A stretch of DNA of 64,000 nt. It comes from Zoogloea sp. LCSB751 (GTDB taxonomy: Bacteria; Pseudomonadota; Gammaproteobacteria; Burkholderiales; Rhodocyclaceae). Location of the stretch: contig NZ_MWUM01000012.1 of NCBI RefSeq assembly GCF_002028455.1, positions 1 through 64,000 on the forward strand, in the 5' to 3' direction. Positions 32,344-43,356 of this stretch are shown here, in pieces (the first letter of the stretch is position 1; each line of letters opens with the position of its first letter). A program made the translations under genes and the position numbers. The notes beneath the pieces were generated by a model, which saw only the letters and a program-made list of their open reading frames with translations, made no database searches and had not been told where the DNA came from.

Positions 32344-32655
32344 ATGTCAGCGGAGATCTACAGAAAAGTCCGGGCCAACCCGCGCTTCTCGGAACTTGAG
32401 GGCAAGCGCAGCCGCTTTGCCTACATGCTCAGCGCCGTCGTGCTGATCACCTACTACGCGATGATGATGCTCGTCGCCTTCGCCCCCGAGGTGATGCGCA
32501 CGCCGATTTCGGCGGGCTCGACCCTCACCATCGGAGTCCCCATCGGGGCCGCCATCATCATCGGCTCCTGGCTGCTCACCGGCTGGTTCGTCAGCCGCTC
32601 CAACGGTGAGTTCGACCGTCTCAACAACGAGATCATCCAGGAGGCCACCAAGTGA
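32344..32655 (+). CDS. DUF485 membrane protein (acetate permease partner)
   Basis: A 103-residue protein with two membrane helices (about 35-57 and 68-90) and the DUF485 start [20 protein letters not shown]. This family sits upstream of actP in many proteobacteria and is thought to assist it. AAAGGAGG 5 bases before the ATG is an almost ideal ribosome site. Its stop overlaps the actP start (GTGA), so translation is coupled. Confidence 0.93.
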   Translation: MSAEIYRKVRANPRFSELEGKRSRFAYMLSAVVLITYYAMMMLVAFAPEVMRTPISAGSTLTIGVPIGAAIIIGSWLLTGWFVSRSNGEFDRLNNEIIQEATK

Positions 32656-34322
32656 GCGCACGCAAACAACTCCTCGGCGCGACGCTGCTGACCCTGATGG
32701 GCGCCGCCGCTTATGCTGCCGACGCCATCGGCGCCGTGCAGAAGCAGCCTCTCAACATGACCGCCATCGGCATGTTCTTCGTGTTCGTGGTGGCCACCAT
32801 GGGCATCACGTACTGGGCGGCCAGCCGCACCAAGTCCACCGCCGATTTCTACACCGCCGGCGGGGGCATCACCGGCTTCCAGAACGGCCTGGCGATCGCC
32901 GGTGACTACATGTCCGCAGCGACCCTGCTGGGCCTGTCGGCGATGACCTTCTCGAAGGGCCTGGACGGCTTCATCTACGCCATCGGCTTCTTCGTCGGCT
33001 GGCCGGTGATCCTGTTCCTGATGGCCGAGCGCCTGCGCAACCTGGGCAAGTTCACCTTTGCCGACATCGCCTCCTACCGACTCGACCAGGGCACCATCCG
33101 CAGCTTCGCCGCCTTCGGCTCGCTGACCGTGGTGTGCTTCTACCTGATCGTGCAGATGGTCGGCGCCGGCCAGCTCATCAAGCTGCTGTTCGGCCTCGAC
33201 TACACCACCGCGGTGATCGTCGTCGGCGTACTGATGGTGATCTACGTGACCTTCGGCGGCATGATCGCCACCACCTGGGTGCAGATCATCAAGGCCTGCC
33301 TGATGCTGTTCGGCGGCACCGTGCTGCTGTTCCTGGCCCTCAGCCAGTTCGGCTTCAGCCTGGAAACCGCCGCGCAGAAGGCCGTGGAAGCGCACAAGGA
33401 CGGCATCAAGATCATGGGCCCCGGCTCCCTGCTGGCCGATCCGGTCAACGCGGTGTCCCTGTCCCTCGGCCTGGTTTTCGGCACCGCCGGCCTGCCCCAC
33501 ATCATGATGCGCTTCTTCACCGTGCCCAACGCCAAGGAAGCCCGCAAGAGCGTCTTCGTGGCGAGCGGCTGCATTGGCTACTTCTTCATGGTGGTGTGCG
33601 CGCTGGGCCTGATGGCGATCGTCATCGTCGGCACCAACCCCGAGTTCTTCGAGGGTGGCGACACTGCCGGCAAGCTGATCGGCGGCGGCAACATGCCGGT
33701 GATGCACCTGGCCAAAGCCGTGGGCGGCAACCTGTTCCTCGGCTTCATGTCGGCGGTTGCCTTCGCCACCATCCTGGCGGTCGTCTCCGGCCTCGCCCTG
33801 GCCGGCGCCTCGGCCATCGCCCACGACATCTACGCCCGGGTGATCTGCAAGGGCAGCGCCACCGAAACCCAGGAGATGCGCATCTCCAAGCTCGCCACGG
33901 TGGCCCTCGGCGTGGTCGCGGTGCTGCTCGGCATCCTCTTCGAGAAGCAGAACATCGCCTTCCTGGTCGGCCTGACCTTCGGCATCGCCGCCTCCACCAA
34001 CTTCCCGATCCTGATCCTGTCCATGTACTGGAAGGGCCTGACGACCCGTGGCGCGCTGCTCGGCGGCCTGGTCGGACTGGTGTCCGCAGTGACCCTGGTG
34101 GTGCTGTCCAAGGCCGTGTGGGTAGTGGTGCTCGGCAATGCCGCACCGATCTTCCCGTACGAGCAACCGGCTCTGTTCTCGATGCCGCTGGCCTTCTTCT
34201 TCACCTGGCTGTTCTCGGTGACCGACAGCAGCGCCCGCTCGCAGACCGACAAGGCCGGCTTCGAGGATCAGTACGTGCGCTCCCAGACCGGCATCGGCGC
34301 CGCGACGGCCAGCACCCACTGA
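32652..34322 (+). CDS. actP: Cation/acetate symporter
   Basis: Sodium:solute symporter family protein (556 residues, about 13 membrane helices after a signal-like N-terminus ending AAYAADA) that imports acetate and related short carboxylates. Recognisable blocks are [37 protein letters not shown] and [16 protein letters not shown]. The start is the GTG at 32652, within the DUF485 stop. A strong terminator follows at 34376. The pair supports growth on acetate beside the fatty-acid block. Confidence 0.95.
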   Translation: MSARKQLLGATLLTLMGAAAYAADAIGAVQKQPLNMTAIGMFFVFVVATMGITYWAASRTKSTADFYTAGGGITGFQNGLAIAGDYMSAATLLGLSAMTFSKGLDGFIYAIGFFVGWPVILFLMAERLRNLGKFTFADIASYRLDQGTIRSFAAFGSLTVVCFYLIVQMVGAGQLIKLLFGLDYTTAVIVVGVLMVIYVTFGGMIATTWVQIIKACLMLFGGTVLLFLALSQFGFSLETAAQKAVEAHKDGIKIMGPGSLLADPVNAVSLSLGLVFGTAGLPHIMMRFFTVPNAKEARKSVFVASGCIGYFFMVVCALGLMAIVIVGTNPEFFEGGDTAGKLIGGGNMPVMHLAKAVGGNLFLGFMSAVAFATILAVVSGLALAGASAIAHDIYARVICKGSATETQEMRISKLATVALGVVAVLLGILFEKQNIAFLVGLTFGIAASTNFPILILSMYWKGLTTRGALLGGLVGLVSAVTLVVLSKAVWVVVLGNAAPIFPYEQPALFSMPLAFFFTWLFSVTDSSARSQTDKAGFEDQYVRSQTGIGAATASTH

Positions 34323-34375
34323 GAAGCCAGGAAACCAATCCCTTATCTTTCCTCACTCCCCCTCGAGGAATGTTT

Positions 34376-34403
34376 CGGGCGCCCCAGGGCGCCCGCTTTT
34401 TTT
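34376..34403 (+). terminator. Rho-independent terminator after actP
   Basis: An 8-bp stem CGGGCGCC/GGCGCCCG with loop CCAG is followed by CTTTTTTT. It lies 54 bases past the actP stop. Confidence 0.9.
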
Positions 34404-34448
34404 CCAACCCGCCTTGCGCTGATGGAGAAGTCACACCGCCCGCAAACG

Positions 34449-34480
34449 CAAAAAGCCCGGCAAATGCCGGGCTTTTTTGT
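34449..34480. terminator. Bidirectional terminator between actP and csp
   Basis: A stem AAAAAGCCCGGC/GCCGGGCTTTTTT around a short loop gives T-runs on both strands. On the minus strand it ends the cold-shock gene; on the plus strand it backs up the actP terminator. Confidence 0.88.
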
Positions 34481-34523
34481 GCCGCGCTCCTGCGCCTGGC
34501 AGGATCGCTCCGCAGGACCGAAA

Positions 34524-34730
34524 TTACTCGGCGGCGCGGATGTTGGCGGCTTGCTGACCCTTCGGGCCGCTGACGATGTCGAACGTCACGCGCTGGCCTT
34601 CAGCCAGGGTCTTGAAACCCTTGGACTGGATGGCGGAGAAATGAGCGAACAGATCGTCGCCGCCGCCTTCCGGGGTGATAAAGCCGAAGCCCTTGGAGTC
34701 ATTGAACCACTTCACGGTACCAGTTGCCAT
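34524..34730 (-). CDS. Cold-shock domain protein (CspA family)
   Basis: A 68-residue RNA chaperone with both RNP motifs: KGFGFITPE and [27 protein letters not shown] is the standard start. The minus-strand leader of about 200 bases between this gene and the next has a U-rich stretch right before the ribosome site, as in long cold-shock leaders. It is transcribed alone and ends at the hairpin at 34449-34480. Confidence 0.96.
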   Translation of the reverse strand: MATGTVKWFNDSKGFGFITPEGGGDDLFAHFSAIQSKGFKTLAEGQRVTFDIVSGPKGQQAANIRAAE

Positions 34731-34988
34731 TTTGATAATTCCTAAAATAAAAAAATACGGAGTTGCCCCCAGGGCAGGGCGAAGCTCAAGACGGCGGGGT
34801 GATGAAGGGAAGACAACCGCAGGACTGCGGATACTGAACCAGACAACAACAACACTACTTCTTGAAGATCGCAAGGCCGCACTGTGCACTGAAAACAACG
34901 CCAACGCAAACACTATTTGCATCACGACACAAAAATAGTTCTGGCCATCCTGCCGCGCCATCAGCCACGCCACGATGGCCTTCGCGGA

Positions 34989-35207
34989 TCAGGCGCGCAG
35001 CAGGGCCTTCACCATCCGTTCGGACAGCTGCTCCGCCGTGAACTGGGGCTCATTGGGCGGGTAGAGCTCCTGCTCGTCGAGGGTGAAGTCGTACTCCTTC
35101 GCCAGAGTCAGCATCTCGCGGATTTTCTGACAAGCGGCGAGTTTGTCCTTCAGTTCGGGGTTGGTACGGGCCAGATCGGAAAAGGCCTTGATGTCCTTGA
35201 TAGCCAT
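34989..35207 (-). CDS. Nif11-like domain protein
   Basis: A 72-residue protein in which MAIKDIKAFSDLARTNPELK, LAACQKIREMLTLAKEYDFT and LDEQELYPP match the Nif11 (nitrogen-fixation-associated) domain over its full length. In other bacteria the domain is either a stand-alone protein in diazotrophs or the leader of ribosomal peptides. Here there is no GG-cleavage site, no cysteine-rich core and no maturation enzyme nearby, so a leader role is unlikely. AGGAAG lies before the ATG at 35207; homology starts there, although the frame is open further. It is divergent from regB. Confidence 0.78.
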   Translation of the reverse strand: MAIKDIKAFSDLARTNPELKDKLAACQKIREMLTLAKEYDFTLDEQELYPPNEPQFTAEQLSERMVKALLRA

Positions 35208-35497
35208 ACGGTTCTTCCTGTGCAATTGCTGATCGAACGGTCGGACTGCGAGGTTTCCGACAAAACACTCCGGCAGGAATGGATTTTGTCGTCGCAAGCC
35301 CTCCAAAAACGCCTGTGAAACCGGGCGTCATCAGGCAGACAGCAAGGAATGCGCCACCTGCGACAATCGACCGCATTCCCGCCGTCCATCAGGCCCGCTA
35401 CAGTGCATTCCACCGGCAGGCACGCCGCTCCCCCCGGCGCCCTGTCACCCACTGCCTGCCGGCGCTTACCCTCCTCCGCTTCGGGGATAATGGCCCG

Positions 35498-36763
35498 ATG
35501 CCGCTACCGATACCCACCGACCGTCCGCCCCGCCCCGCCGAAGCGCTACGCCGCCTGATCAGCCTGCGCTGGCTGTCCCTGGGCGGCATGCTGATAACCA
35601 TTGTCGCGGTGCCGTGGCTGCTCGACATTCCACTGCCGGGGCGCCCCCTTCTCGACATCTGGGTAGCGCTGGCACTGTTCAACGGCGCCAGCGTACTGCG
35701 CGCACGTCGTCTCAACGAGGTGCGCGGCGTCGAACTGTTCCTGCAGCTGGTGGTTGACCTCCTCGGCTGGAGCGCCTTCCTGTACTTCACCGGCGGTGCA
35801 ACCAATCCGCTGATCTCCCTGCTGCTGCCGCTGGTGGCTATCGGCGCGGCCAGCCTTGCCGCCCACTGGGCCTGGCTGCTGGCACTGCTGGCGGTAGCGG
35901 CCTACTCGATCCTGTGGGAATTCAACGAACAGCTCGATATCTACGATTCGGGGCTGGCCGTGCATTGGCACCTGGCCGGCATGTGGCTGACCTTTTCCCT
36001 GTCGGCCGGGGTCATCGTGTGGTACGTGGTGCGCATGACTGCCGCGATCCGTAGCCGCGACCAGGCCCTCGCCGAGGCCCGGGAGTCCCGCCTGCGCAAC
36101 GAACGCATCGTCGCCCTCGGCAACCTGGCGGCCGGCGCGGCCCACGAACTGGGTACACCGCTGGGCACGATGGCGATCCTCGCCGGCGAACTGGCCCGCA
36201 ATCCCCAGCTCGACGACGACACCCGCGCCGACGCCGAACTGCTGCGCGAGCAGATCGCCCACTGCAAGACGATCCTCGGCGGCCTGACGCTGCGGGCCGG
36301 CAGCCTGCGCGCCGAAGGCGGCGAAACCATGCCCGCCGATGCCTGGCTGCGGGGCATCGCCGAGCGCTGGCGGCGCCTGCGCCCCCACGTTCCGCTGGCG
36401 GTGCGCTGCGACTGCGGCCAGCCGGCACCGGCCCTGATCGCCGACGCGACGCTGGAGCAGGCCATCCACAACCTCATCAACAATGCAGCCGACGCCTGCC
36501 CGGCCGGCGTCGAGTGCGAAGCCGCAGTCGCGGACGAGGCCTTGATCGTCCGCGTGCTCGACCGCGGCCCCGGCATGCCCGCCGAACGACAGCCCCAGGC
36601 CGGACGCCAGGCCCTGGACAGCCGCAGCGAAGGCCTCGGCATCGGCCTGCTGCTCGCCTTCGGCGCGGTCGAACGCTGTGGCGGCCACATCGTCTTCACA
36701 CCCCGCGATGGCGGCGGCACTGTCGCCACCCTCACCCTTCCCCTGCCCGCCCTTCGCCCATGA
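35498..36763 (+). CDS. regB: RegB/PrrB-type redox sensor histidine kinase
   Basis: A 421-residue membrane kinase with six helices (about 25-190). The quinone-site motif GGATNPL (about 98) corresponds to GGxxNPF of RegB. The H-box GAAHELGTPLGTMA has His216. The redox-active cysteine of RegB is retained as Cys256 in EQIAHCKTIL. The HATPase domain has NNAADACPAG and GLGIGLLL. In related bacteria it senses quinone redox state and controls respiration, carbon and nitrogen fixation. Homology begins at MPLPIPTDRP (ATG 35498). It overlaps regA by ATGA. Confidence 0.9.
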   Translation: MPLPIPTDRPPRPAEALRRLISLRWLSLGGMLITIVAVPWLLDIPLPGRPLLDIWVALALFNGASVLRARRLNEVRGVELFLQLVVDLLGWSAFLYFTGGATNPLISLLLPLVAIGAASLAAHWAWLLALLAVAAYSILWEFNEQLDIYDSGLAVHWHLAGMWLTFSLSAGVIVWYVVRMTAAIRSRDQALAEARESRLRNERIVALGNLAAGAAHELGTPLGTMAILAGELARNPQLDDDTRADAELLREQIAHCKTILGGLTLRAGSLRAEGGETMPADAWLRGIAERWRRLRPHVPLAVRCDCGQPAPALIADATLEQAIHNLINNAADACPAGVECEAAVADEALIVRVLDRGPGMPAERQPQAGRQALDSRSEGLGIGLLLAFGAVERCGGHIVFTPRDGGGTVATLTLPLPALRP

Positions 36764-37302
36764 CCCAGCCGGACGCTCCACACATCCTCGTCATCGACGA
36801 CGACCCCGCTTTCAACCGCGTACTGACCCGTGCCCTCGGCCAGCGCGGCTTCGCCGTCTTCGGCGCCCACGAGCCCGAGACGGCGCTGACCCTGGCCCGC
36901 CAGCACGAGCCGGAATACGTGGTGCTGGATCTCAACATCGGCGGCAGCTCCGGCCTGCGCCTCATCGAGCCGCTGCTGGCCGTCAACCCGGACTGCCGCA
37001 TCCTGGTCCTCACCGGCTACGCCAGCATCACCACCACGGTGGATGCGATCAAGCTCGGTGCCACCCAGTACCTGGCCAAGCCGGTCGACGTAGACGCCAT
37101 CCTGAAGGCGCTCAACGCCACCGAAGTCGTCATCGACGACGAGGTGGCCGCCAGTCCGATGTCGGTGGACCGGCTGGAGTGGGAGCACATCCAGCGGGTG
37201 CTCGCCGAGCACGACGGCAATGTGTCGGCCACGGCGCGTGCGCTTAAAATGCACCGACGTACCCTGCAACGGAAACTGGCCAAGCGGCCGGTCAAGGAAT
37301 GA
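36760..37302 (+). CDS. regA: RegA/PrrA-type response regulator
   Basis: A 180-residue regulator: receiver domain with DDDPAF, phosphoacceptor Asp57 (VVLDLNIGG), LTGYAS and LAKPVD; a short linker; and a C-terminal Fis-type HTH (NVSATARALKMHRRTLQRKL), the RegA/PrrA/ActR hallmark. It starts inside the regB stop codon (ATGA) and its own stop overlaps hslR the same way, so the three form one operon. Likely targets are redox-controlled genes, possibly including nitrogen-fixation functions (inference). Confidence 0.92.
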   Translation: MTQPDAPHILVIDDDPAFNRVLTRALGQRGFAVFGAHEPETALTLARQHEPEYVVLDLNIGGSSGLRLIEPLLAVNPDCRILVLTGYASITTTVDAIKLGATQYLAKPVDVDAILKALNATEVVIDDEVAASPMSVDRLEWEHIQRVLAEHDGNVSATARALKMHRRTLQRKLAKRPVKE

Positions 37303-37700
37303 AACCTTCAGACAACCCCGACGATCGCGTCCGCCTCGACAAATGGCTGTGGGCGGCGCGCTTTTTCAAGCACCGCACGCTGGCCACCGAAGCCGTGGAT
37401 GGCGGCAAGATCCAGCTCAACGGCATCCGCGTGAAGCCAGCCAAGGAAGTGAAGATCGGTGACACCGTCGACATCCAGCTCGCCGAAACACACTTCAAGG
37501 TGATCGTGAAGGGCATCGCCGACAAGCGCGGCAGTGCCCCGGTCGCCCAGAGCCTCTATGAGGAAACCGCCGACAGCACCGCCGCGCGGGAAAACCAGAA
37601 GGAGCAGGGCAAACTCGCCGCCACGCCGGGCGCCGACCTGCACGGCCGCCCGACCAAACGCGACCGCCGCCAGATGGGCCGCTTCACCGGCGAGTTCTGA
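37299..37700 (+). CDS. hslR: Hsp15-type S4 RNA-binding protein
   Basis: A 133-residue protein with an S4 RNA-binding domain (about 10-70): VRLDKWLWAARFFKHRTLA and GGKIQLNGIRVKPAKEVKIG. Hsp15 binds stalled 50S subunits that carry nascent chains and recycles them. The C-terminal tail is charged and ends KRDRRQMGRFTGEF, as in betaproteobacterial forms. It is translationally coupled to regA by an ATGA overlap. Confidence 0.92.
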   Translation: MKPSDNPDDRVRLDKWLWAARFFKHRTLATEAVDGGKIQLNGIRVKPAKEVKIGDTVDIQLAETHFKVIVKGIADKRGSAPVAQSLYEETADSTAARENQKEQGKLAATPGADLHGRPTKRDRRQMGRFTGEF

Positions 37701-37716
37701 GCTTAAGAACCGGAGC

Positions 37717-38589
37717 TTACAGGCCGAGGGCCAGCGCCAGCGGCAGGAAACCCAGCGCAGCCAGGTTGCCGATCAGCACGATGGAGGCGACCTTCTCCGG
37801 CTCCTGGTGATAACGCTCGGCAAACATGTAGTTGAGCACCGCCGGCGGCAGCGCGCCGAACACCATCAACAAGGCCCGCTCCTGGGGCGCCAGCGGCACC
37901 AGCAGCATCAGCCCGGCGGCCAGCGCCATGCCGATCACCGGGCGCGCCACTGCGCCGAGCAGGCCGAGACGAATCTCGGCGATGCGCGACTCGGTGAGGC
38001 GCACGCCCAACGCAAACAGCATCAGCGGAATCGAGATGTCGCCGAGCATCTTGATCGCCAGCATCGCCGGCTGCCACACCTCGATGCCGGCGATGCCGAC
38101 CGCCAGGCCGGCCACGGTGGCCAGCACCGACGGCACCTTCCAGACATTGATCAGCCGGGTGTGGTGATCCAGCAACCAGGCACCGAAGGAAAAGTGCAGC
38201 AGGTTGGAAACCATGAACATCACCACCGCCGGCGCCAGCGCCTGCTCCCCGAAGGCCAGCACGGCCAGCGGCAGCCCCAGGTTGCCGCAGTTGTTGAACA
38301 TGATCGGCGGCATGAAGGTCTTCGGCGCATAACCGAACAGCTTGGCCGCCGCCCAGCCGAGCAGGCCCGAACCGATCACCAGGGCCAGCGTCACCCACAG
38401 CAGCGGCAGGTATTCGACGATGTGGAAGGACTTGTTGGCGAGCGCCGCGAACACCAGCGCCGGCACGAAGACGTCCAGGTTCAGCTTGTTGGCGTGGGAC
38501 AGGTCGGGGCGGGAGCGCTTGCCGACCAGATAGCCGACGGCGGTGATGGCAAACAGCGGGAACAGGATGGAAACGATGCGGAGGAGCAT
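37717..38589 (-). CDS. AEC family transporter (auxin efflux carrier type)
   Basis: A 290-residue, ten-helix carrier of the AEC/BASS-like fold. The first repeat carries MFNNCGNLGLPLA (about 108), the family motif with an N-C-G-N-x-G-x-P core. The second repeat has MLFALGVRL and a PPAVLNYMFAERY end. Substrates in bacteria are small organic anions such as malate or malonate; it cannot be specified here. The ATG at 38589 is used because homology begins MLLRIVSILFPLF. It is convergent with hslR. Confidence 0.88.
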   Translation of the reverse strand: MLLRIVSILFPLFAITAVGYLVGKRSRPDLSHANKLNLDVFVPALVFAALANKSFHIVEYLPLLWVTLALVIGSGLLGWAAAKLFGYAPKTFMPPIMFNNCGNLGLPLAVLAFGEQALAPAVVMFMVSNLLHFSFGAWLLDHHTRLINVWKVPSVLATVAGLAVGIAGIEVWQPAMLAIKMLGDISIPLMLFALGVRLTESRIAEIRLGLLGAVARPVIGMALAAGLMLLVPLAPQERALLMVFGALPPAVLNYMFAERYHQEPEKVASIVLIGNLAALGFLPLALALGL

Positions 38590-38679
38590 GGGGACGCAAG
38601 CAAGTAGTTGAGGGAAGCGACACGCCGCCCCCTCCCAGTGGCTGCGTGCCTCGACACATATACGCGATTCATCCTGCAA

Positions 38680-38717
38680 ATGAAATGAGGGGCTGCCCAG
38701 GCCGCCCCTCATTTCAT
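38680..38717 (-). terminator. Terminator of hslVU
   Basis: A long perfect 14-bp stem (ATGAAATGAGGGGC/GCCCCTCATTTCAT) with a 10-base loop starts 21 bases beyond the hslU stop. The T-run is short and interrupted, but the A/T outer stem is typical. Confidence 0.75.
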
Positions 38718-38738
38718 GTCATGCGGTAGCGCGGCGTA

Positions 38739-40072
<1,334 letters not shown>

Positions 40073-40076
<4 letters not shown>

Positions 40077-40612
40077 GGGGTCAGCACCTCGATGGTGTGG
40101 CACTGGTTGGTATAGATGCACAGGTCGCCGGCGATGGTCAGTGACTTCTTGATGACCTCCTCGGGCGCCAGCTCGGTGTTCTCGATGAGGGCCCGGGCCG
40201 CCGCCTGGGCGTAGGCGCCGCCGCTGCCGATGGCGACGATGCCCTGCTCCGGCTCCAGAACATCGCCGTTGCCGGTGATGATCAGGGAGTTGTCCAGGTC
40301 GGCCACCGCCAGCATGGCTTCCAGACGACGCAACGCGCGGTCGGTACGCCAGTCCTTGGCGAGTTCGACAGCGCTGCGCACCAGGTTGCCCTGATGCTTC
40401 TCGAGCTTGGCCTCGAAGCGCTCAAACAGCGTGAAGGCGTCCGCGGTACCACCGGCGAAGCCGGCCAGGATGCGATCCTGGTAGAGCTTGCGGACCTTGC
40501 GGGCGCTGGCCTTGATGACGATGTTGCCGAGCGTGACCTGGCCGTCGCCGCCGAGGGCCACGTGCCGGCCACGCCGGACCGAGAGAATGGTTGTGCCGTG
40601 ATATTGTTCCAT
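40073..40612 (-). CDS. hslV: ATP-dependent protease subunit HslV
   Basis: A 179-residue threonine peptidase forming a double hexamer with HslU. The catalytic Thr is in TTILSVRRG. The coding start MEQYHG adds a 6-residue propeptide before it, unlike E. coli, where only Met is removed. [13 protein letters not shown] and [14 protein letters not shown] are family blocks. It is first in the hslVU operon and is translationally coupled to hslU. Confidence 0.97.
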
Positions 40613-40688
40613 CGGACCGATCTGGGGGCGAAAAAAACGATTGCAAGCCCCGCGGGCCCGCAAATTATCTGGCTTGACCGATCGCGGC

Positions 40689-41915
40689 TCAGCCGCGTAG
40701 TTCGATGCGCGCCACCTGGTCGACGCCCATCACCTGCATAAGGGCCGCCACCATCGAGTTGACGCCCCTCAGGACCACCAGACGCCCCTGGGCGTGCAAT
40801 TGGGACAGCACATTGAACAACGTGCCGGCGGACACGAAGTCCATGCGGCGCAAGCGGCTACAGTCCACTTCCACCTTGGTACGGTTGTGGGCAAAGCTGG
40901 CAATCTTGCGCAGCATGTCGGCGTTGGGGCCGGTCACCTCACCTTCCAGCACATAGGTGTCGCTCATCTCGACGTCGAGAGACTCGACCCCGATCTGGCT
41001 GTCGGTCACGACCGGCGGCGGCTCCCAGGACGGCGGCGACTCCTCGAAGGTCATCGCATATTCAAGAGCCTGTTCCTCGAAGCGCTCCTGCTGATCGGTG
41101 TATTGCAGGATCTCGAGGAACAGCAGCCAGATGGTCTGGTTCTCACGCTTGCCGCTCTTCACCATGCCCCCCAGCACGGCGGCCAGATTCGGGGCACCAA
41201 CCAGAGACAGCTTGATCTTAGCCCGACGCAGGCCCCGCACGGCACGCAGCAGCAACTCCGCCCCCGCGCTGTCGGTACCGCGCAAACGGGTCAGGTCGAT
41301 ACGCAGTGCCCCGGTGCGCATGCCGATCTGGATCAGCTGGGCAAACTGGGCGGCCGCCTGGGCCCCCAGCACGCCGGACAGATTGACGGTCTGGACCTTG
41401 GCTTCGCTGCCGCGCGACACCTGCAGGGAAAGATCCTGCCAGGCGGGCGGTGAGCGCTCGAATTCCGTCGCGTACGTCAGGCTCAGGGTTTCGAAGCGCT
41501 CCTTCTGACCGGTCAGCCGGAACAGGTCGAGCAGCATGCCCCACAGCGCGAAGCGCGCGTCGCTGAGTGTCGTCGTGTCGAGCGCATGCTCCAGCACGGA
41601 GCGTGCATCGTCGTAGCCGCCGTTGGCGTAGAGAATGGCCGCCTCTTCCGCGGAAGGGGACATTTCCTCGACTCCCTCCTCGATATGCACCTTGTCGGCA
41701 CACTGGGCCAGGACCCGGCTCAGGTCGCCACCGGCGACGGTGAACTCGAGGGACGAAGCCTCGGTACGGGGCCCCGGCGAGCGGGACGAGGAGCTGCGCG
41801 GGGCCGAAGCCGGAGACGGGGCGGCAGGTGACGAAGCGGGTCCCGTCGAAGCCCGGGAACGGGGTGCAGGACTTCCGGCAGGTACAGGCTTCTTGCCGAA
41901 AAACGGTAGCACCAC
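40689..41915 (-). CDS. Double STAS-domain protein
   Basis: A 408-residue cytosolic protein. A low-complexity Pro/Ser/Ala linker (about 10-60) is followed by helices with a TPR/FimV-like look (about 85-155), a first STAS domain (about 160-250) and a second (about 325-408, ending [17 protein letters not shown]). STAS domains usually act as anti-sigma-factor antagonists or membrane-protein regulators; the typical phosphorylatable Ser is not clearly preserved, so the role is unknown. The best start is GTG at 41915, 8 bases after GGAGG; an in-frame TTG at 41948 lacks a ribosome site. It lies between hslV and the zinc cluster on the same strand. Confidence 0.75.
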   Translation of the reverse strand: MVLPFFGKKPVPAGSPAPRSRASTGPASSPAAPSPASAPRSSSSRSPGPRTEASSLEFTVAGGDLSRVLAQCADKVHIEEGVEEMSPSAEEAAILYANGGYDDARSVLEHALDTTTLSDARFALWGMLLDLFRLTGQKERFETLSLTYATEFERSPPAWQDLSLQVSRGSEAKVQTVNLSGVLGAQAAAQFAQLIQIGMRTGALRIDLTRLRGTDSAGAELLLRAVRGLRRAKIKLSLVGAPNLAAVLGGMVKSGKRENQTIWLLFLEILQYTDQQERFEEQALEYAMTFEESPPSWEPPPVVTDSQIGVESLDVEMSDTYVLEGEVTGPNADMLRKIASFAHNRTKVEVDCSRLRRMDFVSAGTLFNVLSQLHAQGRLVVLRGVNSMVAALMQVMGVDQVARIELRG

Positions 41916-41988
41916 TCCACTATCCTCCGCGGTAATTGCTTTTGACAATTAAAAAGGATACCACTCAACAAGGCACCCAATCGCTGTT

Positions 41989-42780
41989 TTACATCCGGTC
42001 GTATTTCACGGAAGACACGACAAAGAGCATAACCATCAGCAATACACATACCGGACCGAAGGGCTGATCGAAGCCCAGCGAAGCCGCAAAGGCGCAGCTG
42101 TAACCCACCATCCCGATCGCCGCAGACCAGGCCAGGCCGGTGCGCCAACTGTTGCCGAAACGGTAAGCGATCAGCGGGGGGACGAACACCAGCGCAAAGG
42201 CCGCCATCACACCGAGACTCACCGTCGCCAGGGCCACCGCCAGCCCGGCGAGCAGGTCGAACAACATCAGCCGCGGCCGTTCACTACGCCCCCGCGCCCG
42301 GTAAAAGGCCGGAAAGAAACGTCCGAGCAGCAAGGGCCGGGACAGCCACGCCAGCAGGGGCAGGACGACGACGCAGACAAGTGCCGCCGCCGCCAGATGA
42401 CCTTCGCCGGTGAAGTACAACTGGCCGTCGAACAAGGCATGCCCGGCCTGTTCGGCCAGCGGATGGTTGGCCACCAGCAGCACGCCGCCGGCCCAGGCCA
42501 GCAACATCATCAGCGCGTAAGCGTTGGCGCCGGCCCGGGCCGCCAACCCTTTCAACAAGGCCGCCAGCAGGGCCGCCAGCACACCGCCGATCACCATCGG
42601 CCAGTCCAGGACCATGGCCAGCAAGGCACCGGCCGAGGCCATCTGCGCAAAGGCCAGCGCAGCCAGCCACTCGTTGCGCAGGCGCAGGTACATGCCGATC
42701 AGCGGCAATAGCCCGGCCAGCAGCAGGCCGGTGAAGAAGGGTACCCGGAACAGGGGGTCGAACAGCAGATCGAAACTCAT
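41989..42780 (-). CDS. Metal ABC transporter permease (ZnuB type)
   Basis: A 263-residue ABC-3 family permease with about 8 helices. It starts MSFDLLFDPLFRVPFFTGLL and contains LAFAQMASAGALLAMVL and GVMAAFALVFVPPLIAYRF, the loop that contacts the ATPase. With the ATP-binding and binding-protein genes upstream it makes a Zn2+ (or Mn2+/Fe2+) importer. The start overlaps the previous stop (ATGA). Confidence 0.9.
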   Translation of the reverse strand: MSFDLLFDPLFRVPFFTGLLLAGLLPLIGMYLRLRNEWLAALAFAQMASAGALLAMVLDWPMVIGGVLAALLAALLKGLAARAGANAYALMMLLAWAGGVLLVANHPLAEQAGHALFDGQLYFTGEGHLAAAALVCVVVLPLLAWLSRPLLLGRFFPAFYRARGRSERPRLMLFDLLAGLAVALATVSLGVMAAFALVFVPPLIAYRFGNSWRTGLAWSAAIGMVGYSCAFAASLGFDQPFGPVCVLLMVMLFVVSSVKYDRM

Positions 42781-43346
42781 GCGCCAATCTCCACCACGCG
42801 CGTACACACCTCGTCGATCAACCCGTGGTCGTGGGACACGATGACGATTCCCTGCCCTGCATGGGCGTGGCCCAGCCAGTCGACCAGGTAGGCCACGCCG
42901 GCACGGTCGAGGTTGTTGGTCGGCTCGTCGAGCAGGATCAGATCGGCCGGTGCCGTCAGGCAGGCCCACAGACGCAGAAACTGCAGCTGGCCGCCGGACA
43001 GGCGATCGAGGCGCCGGTCCAGCCTCTCGGCCAGCCAGGATGGCAGGCCATCCGGCTTCGCGCCGGTCAGCGCCAGCAGTTCGCGCCCGGTCAGCGGCAC
43101 CCCACGCAGATCGTCGAAGCCCTGCGCCTGGTGGGATATCTGCAGGTCAGGCGCTTTTTCGAGCCGGCCGTCGAACACCTTCACGCCACCCCACAAGGCC
43201 TTCAGCAACGTGGATTTGCCAGCCCCGTTGGGGCCGGCCAGGCCGAGGATCTCGCCCCGGTGCAATGCGAAACTCAGTGGGCCGGCCACCGGTGCGGCAT
43301 AGCCTGCCACCAGTCCGCTCGCCCGCAGCAGTAAATCCTCGGCCAT
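42777..43346 (-). CDS. Metal ABC transporter ATPase (ZnuC type)
   Basis: A compact 189-residue ABC ATPase. Walker A GPNGAGKST, signature LSGGQLQFLRLW, Walker B LILLDEPTNNLD and the switch His in IVIVSHDHG are present, so it should be active. It is shorter than usual ZnuC (about 250) and lacks the C-terminal extension that in E. coli gives zinc feedback. It energises the adjacent permease. Confidence 0.9.
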   Translation of the reverse strand: MAEDLLLRASGLVAGYAAPVAGPLSFALHRGEILGLAGPNGAGKSTLLKALWGGVKVFDGRLEKAPDLQISHQAQGFDDLRGVPLTGRELLALTGAKPDGLPSWLAERLDRRLDRLSGGQLQFLRLWACLTAPADLILLDEPTNNLDRAGVAYLVDWLGHAHAGQGIVIVSHDHGLIDEVCTRVVEIGA

Positions 43347-43356
43347 CCGGCACTCC

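Noticed and set aside
35208-35330. A possible sigma-54 promoter before the Nif11-like gene (TGGAGGGCTTGC)
   Set aside because: The GG-to-GC spacing is 7 rather than the required 10 bases, so it does not fit the -24/-12 consensus.
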